This document shows, one piece after another, positions 7,162 to 9,505 of a stretch of 9,505 nt of DNA (the first letter of the stretch is position 1; every line of letters starts with the position of its first letter). Position numbers and translations under genes: made by a program. The notes under the pieces are model-generated. The model saw only the letters and a program-made list of their open reading frames with translations. It did not search any database and was not told the origin of the DNA. The stretch comes from Desulfobacteraceae bacterium (GTDB taxonomy: Bacteria; Desulfobacterota; Desulfobacteria; Desulfobacterales; Desulfosarcinaceae), in NCBI GenBank assembly GCA_027025615.1, contig JALVQM010000444.1, positions 1-9,505 on the forward strand, read 5' to 3'.

Positions 7162-7166
7162 CCTGG
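7139..7166. terminator. GC-rich hairpin at convergent gene ends
   Basis: CCAGGCTGGGG (7139-7149) pairs with CCCC-t-AGCCTGG (7155-7166): 11 base pairs with one bulged T and a five-base loop. It spans the stop codon of the rightward gene and lies just past the stop of the leftward lipoprotein gene (13 bases between stops). Neither strand has a proper U-tract right after it (GCAAAAATC on the plus, CCAGGTTTTC on the minus), but its strength and place suit a shared bidirectional terminator or attenuator. Confidence 0.45.
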
Positions 7167-7174
7167 GCAAAAAT

Positions 7175-7561
7175 CTAGTAGTTTTCCAGCATCTTTAAAT
7201 TTTCTTTTGCTATCTCGGTAAGTTTTTTACCCTTGTATTGTTTGCTGCTGGTAACTGCAGCGCGACTATCCGGGTTCAGCTCCAACACCTTGCGATACAT
7301 TTCCCTGGCCTTGTCAATTCTGCCGGTATTTTGGTACAAAACCCCAAGATTAAGCAAGGCATAAGGATTGTCCGGGTTAATGGACAAAGCCACCTTTAGA
7401 TTGGCTTCGGCCTTTTCATAGTTACCTTTCATAAGCTCCTGGTAACCCTGGTCGGCCAAAAAAACATCCTGTTTTACCGTGCCTGAGCTGCCTGAACATC
7501 CAAGTGCGATAATAACAAACAGCAATACCGAACAACAAAATACTATTCTTGTTGCGTGCAT
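7175..7561 (-). CDS. TPR-repeat lipoprotein
   Basis: A 128-residue protein from ATG 7561, which has a good GAGGT ribosome binding site four bases upstream; a start 23 codons earlier would bury the signal peptide and is rejected. Residues 1-22 form a lipoprotein signal peptide: a positive N-end (MHATR), a hydrophobic core (VLLFVIIAL) and a lipobox ending LGC, with C22 as the lipidation site, followed by SGSSG. After +1 there is no Asp, so outer-membrane sorting would be expected under the E. coli rule. Two TPRs follow at about 33-66 and 67-100 (QGYQELMKGNYEKAEANLK, then LGVLYQNTGRIDKAREMYRK), then a basic helical tail. It resembles PilF/PilW-like pilotins or EPS-associated TPR lipoproteins, but is too short and general to assign. 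It is probably the last gene of the kinase-ATPase operon. Confidence 0.9.
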   Translation of the reverse strand: MHATRIVFCCSVLLFVIIALGCSGSSGTVKQDVFLADQGYQELMKGNYEKAEANLKVALSINPDNPYALLNLGVLYQNTGRIDKAREMYRKVLELNPDSRAAVTSSKQYKGKKLTEIAKENLKMLENY

Positions 7562-7636
7562 TTTAACCTCTTTGTCAAATAGATTGAAGTAAGTTGTCTT
7601 GGCGGGTGTTAATAGTGGTGATGGAAGCAATTTTAG

Positions 7637-7837
7637 CTATCCTGTAATATCTGACCATAGTTCCTTAATGTTCTGAACAACGACGTTCCTTCGTTTTTCA
7701 TTTTTGCGCCTGTCTTTTCCGCTGCGCCGGTCGCCGTTGTTACGCCTTTCAGGAATATGGACAGTATAAGAAAATTGCCTTCTATCATGCCCACTGCGGC
7801 GATCCTTGATTTTTTTCAAATTTATAACGGTTTTCAT
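7637..7837 (-). CDS. Small Arg-rich RRSGxDRR-motif protein
   Basis: A 66-residue, strongly basic protein. Residues 12-20 (DRRSGHDRR) and 35-44 (GDRRSGKDRR) repeat the same RRSGxDRR motif, separated by QFSYTVHIPERRNN; a third RR pair closes the basic part at 49-50. The last 16 residues (VVVQNIKELWSDITG) are a short amphipathic helix. From memory, similar RRSGxDRR strings with an HIPERR core occur in small proteins and at the ends of PilZ or response-regulator proteins of delta-proteobacteria; their role is unknown to me. Regular RR pairs could bind nucleic acid, a cyclic nucleotide or acidic polymer. The start is ATG 7837 with a weak AAGAAG site. It lies 52 bases after the ATPase gene and 75 before the lipoprotein, fitting one operon. 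Confidence 0.8.
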   Translation of the reverse strand: MKTVINLKKIKDRRSGHDRRQFSYTVHIPERRNNGDRRSGKDRRKNEKRRNVVVQNIKELWSDITG

Positions 7838-7889
7838 GATAAGCTTCTTCTTTTCATGCTGGTTATAAGTTTTTCATTTCACGGTTCAG

Positions 7890-8969
7890 TTAAATTATTT
7901 TCTTGATTTTCAAAAGCGTTTCATATCGTTCGTGCATGCTGCTTTTTAACATTTTAAATAATTCCAATACGATAGCATCCCTTTCTTCTCTTGTTGTCAT
8001 CAGATAATTCAGCCTTTGGTCTATACTTTTAAACAAAGTTTCAAGGTTATTGAGTCTTACCTCAAGGATATTGATTCTTTCAAGCGCATCACCAACATCC
8101 TTGTCATCGTAACTCAACAGATCAGCGTCTTTTTTTTCTTCTCCAACGGCATCCGTGAAGATACCACCGCTGCCACGTTCACGAATGACATCTTCTACAA
8201 TTTTCTTGTCAATAATCTTCTTGTTATCGGCATATCCATAGACCAGGGCAGCATCACAAACCAGGTTTATTATCCTTGGTATACCGCGTGAATATTTGGC
8301 AATAAGATTCACGGCCTCTTCATTGAACATCTCAGGGTTTTCCGCCCCGCCAATAGTCAGACGGTACTTGATATAATTATCAACCTCCTGGCGTTTAAGC
8401 CCGTTTATGTGGCAATGGACGGTTATTCTCTGTACGATTTGTTCCAGTCGCTTATGCTGCAGCCTGTATTTGAGTTCCGGCTGCCCAACCAGGATAATCT
8501 GGATCAGGTGATGCTTTTCTGCTTCCAGGTTGGACAACATCCTGATCTCCTCCAGGGCTTTTTTGGCAAGATTCTGAGCCTCGTCAATAATCAGAACCAC
8601 CCTCTGTTTTTTGGAGTACCGATCAATCAAGAACTCATGAAAAGCATCCATGAGTTCGGCTTTGTCCTTGCCGTTGATTTCAAGTTCAAATTCCCGGCAA
8701 ATACTCTTTATAATCTGGTTAGGCGGAATATATGTATTGTTGATCAAACCTATCTCAATGTCATCGGGGATCTTGGAAAGCAGGTAATTTATCAGGGTTG
8801 TCTTTCCGGACCCGATTTCGCCGGTCACAACCACAAAACCCTTGTTTTCAGCTATAGCATATTCCAGGTGAGTATAGGCATTTTCATGCCCATCGCTCAT
8901 GTAAAGATAATCCGGATCAGGCAGCAGGTTAAAAGGCTTTTCTTTCAAGCCATAAAATTCTTCATACAT
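7890..8969 (-). CDS. ExeA/XrtA-associated type AAA ATPase
   Basis: A 359-residue ATPase. The N-terminus (MYEEFYGLKEKPFNLLPDP) is the hallmark of the ExeA/GspA and EPS-locus ATPase group. Walker A GEIGSGKTT is at 50-58, Walker B VVLIIDEA at 124-131, sensor-like VGQPEL at 161-166, a conserved QRI arginine near 181, and a sensor-2 region SRGIPRIINLVCD at 227-239. Residues 270-290 are an acidic linker and about 292-345 a heptad-type coiled coil. There is no peptidoglycan-binding domain or TM helix after the ATPase core, which separates it from ExeA proper and favours the form found beside EPS tyrosine kinases in exosortase-linked loci. It probably powers or controls assembly of the polysaccharide export machine. 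It starts 15 bases after the kinase stop with an AAGGGTG ribosome binding site, so the two are tightly linked. Confidence 0.92.
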   Translation of the reverse strand: MYEEFYGLKEKPFNLLPDPDYLYMSDGHENAYTHLEYAIAENKGFVVVTGEIGSGKTTLINYLLSKIPDDIEIGLINNTYIPPNQIIKSICREFELEINGKDKAELMDAFHEFLIDRYSKKQRVVLIIDEAQNLAKKALEEIRMLSNLEAEKHHLIQIILVGQPELKYRLQHKRLEQIVQRITVHCHINGLKRQEVDNYIKYRLTIGGAENPEMFNEEAVNLIAKYSRGIPRIINLVCDAALVYGYADNKKIIDKKIVEDVIRERGSGGIFTDAVGEEKKDADLLSYDDKDVGDALERINILEVRLNNLETLFKSIDQRLNYLMTTREERDAIVLELFKMLKSSMHERYETLLKIKKII

Positions 8970-8984
8970 ATTCTATTCACCCTT

Positions 8985-9505
8985 CTAGTCGGGTACGTTG
9001 TCTTCGTCTGTCCTGGTTTTGTTCAACACAGCACCGATAATCTTGCCTTCTTCCGAAAAAAGCCCCATTGCCTTTTTTAGTTCTTCCTGGGTGGTTTTTT
9101 CAGATTCAACAACGAAAAGAATGCCGTCGGCGAATTGTGACAAAATAAGGGGATCAGCACATGAAAGCACTGAGGGACAATCAAGAATTATTATTCTTTC
9201 ATTGCCATAGCGGCATTTAAGATCCTCCAACAGACTCTCCATCCTTGGAGATCCAAGCAGTTCGGCTGAATTCAGGGCAACCCGTCCGGCAGGAATTATG
9301 GTAAGCTTCTCAATCCCCGGGTTGATAAATATGTTTTCAACCTCGGTTTGTTTTTCAAGATAATCAACAAGCCCTTTTTCCACTGGTAAGCCGAAAAAAT
9401 CTGATGCAAAATCATTATGTTTACGCCACGGATTACGCAGGTCACAATCAACCACCAAGGCCGTCCGGTTATGTTCCCTGGCTATACTGATACCCAGGTT
9501 GATGG
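8985..9505 (-). CDS. BY-type tyrosine kinase / CpsD-like ATPase, 5' end cut by window edge
   Basis: The frame is open to the right border, so an initiator at 9458 seen by simple ORF calling is internal. The last 172 residues are visible. They begin in the helix after the P-loop (INLGISIAREH); the Walker A itself lies outside. The A' motif LVVDCDLR (DxDxR type) and Walker B IIILDCPS (DxxP type) are the diagnostic motifs of bacterial BY-kinases (CpsD/CapB/Wzc C-domain). Between them, IIPAGRVALNSAELLGSPRM is the family's conserved middle block. The end (NKTRTDEDNVPD) has no tyrosine cluster, so the usual C-terminal autophosphorylation tail is missing, as is often the case for kinases in exosortase-type EPS loci. 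These proteins pair with a Wzz-like membrane activator to set polysaccharide length and export; that partner would be outside the window. Confidence 0.9.
   Translation of the reverse strand, partial: INLGISIAREHNRTALVVDCDLRNPWRKHNDFASDFFGLPVEKGLVDYLEKQTEVENIFINPGIEKLTIIPAGRVALNSAELLGSPRMESLLEDLKCRYGNERIIILDCPSVLSCADPLILSQFADGILFVVESEKTTQEELKKAMGLFSEEGKIIGAVLNKTRTDEDNVPD

Noticed and set aside
7562..7630. 23-residue N-terminal extension of the TPR lipoprotein
   Set aside because: It would place charged residues before the lipoprotein signal peptide; the ATG at 7561 has a good GAGGT site.
8409..9080. Long plus-strand reading frame of 223 codons opposite the ATPase and kinase
   Set aside because: It is antisense to two genes with clear Walker motifs and its product shows no domain; it is a shadow frame.

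Overview
The window reads as chromosomal DNA of a Gram-negative bacterium, most likely from the delta-proteobacterial / Desulfobacterota group. The support is indirect: a lipoprotein signal peptide, an AlgH/YqgE protein, an arginine-rich RRSGxDRR small protein, many TPR proteins, and a BY-kinase plus ExeA-type ATPase pair as found in exopolysaccharide (EPS) loci of that group. No rRNA, tRNA, mobile element or CRISPR array was seen. Coding density is high and codon use looks uniform, so nothing points strongly to recent transfer.

Layout. (1) 1-555 (+): 3' part of a four-repeat TPR protein, cut by the window edge. (2) 600-3725 (-): a dynamin-like GTPase followed by a ParA/Soj-type ATPase with no ParB in view; a 13-bp hairpin lies between them. 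(3) 3975-4130 (+): a 51-residue four-cysteine protein with a lysine-rich tail, too short to stand out and easily mis-started. (4) 4176-4745 (-): AlgH/YqgE, possibly preceded by a 43-codon ORF whose stop overlaps an alternative GTG start. (5) 5008-7161 (+): an unusual 717-residue single-pass membrane protein with a MerR-like N-terminus, a transmembrane segment, a Pro-rich spacer, a predicted beta-rich domain and a duplicated TPR module. Its upstream region holds a near-consensus sigma70 promoter overlapped by a palindrome. (6) 7175-9505 (-): apparent operon running BY-type tyrosine kinase (partial), ExeA/XrtA-type AAA ATPase, 66-residue Arg-rich protein, TPR lipoprotein. This looks like the edge of an EPS biosynthesis/export locus that continues beyond the right border.

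How the genes may work together. The kinase and ATPase are familiar partners in EPS chain-length control and export, and the two small genes after them are probably co-transcribed. The dynamin-like GTPase and ParA may act together in a membrane- or cell-pole-related process; that is inference from adjacency only. The MerR-TM-TPR protein has the layout of a one-component membrane regulator (as in ToxR/CadC or RodZ), with a DNA-binding-like domain inside and a protein-interaction domain outside. It is the most unusual item here. Hairpins sit at several gene ends but none has a classic U-tract.
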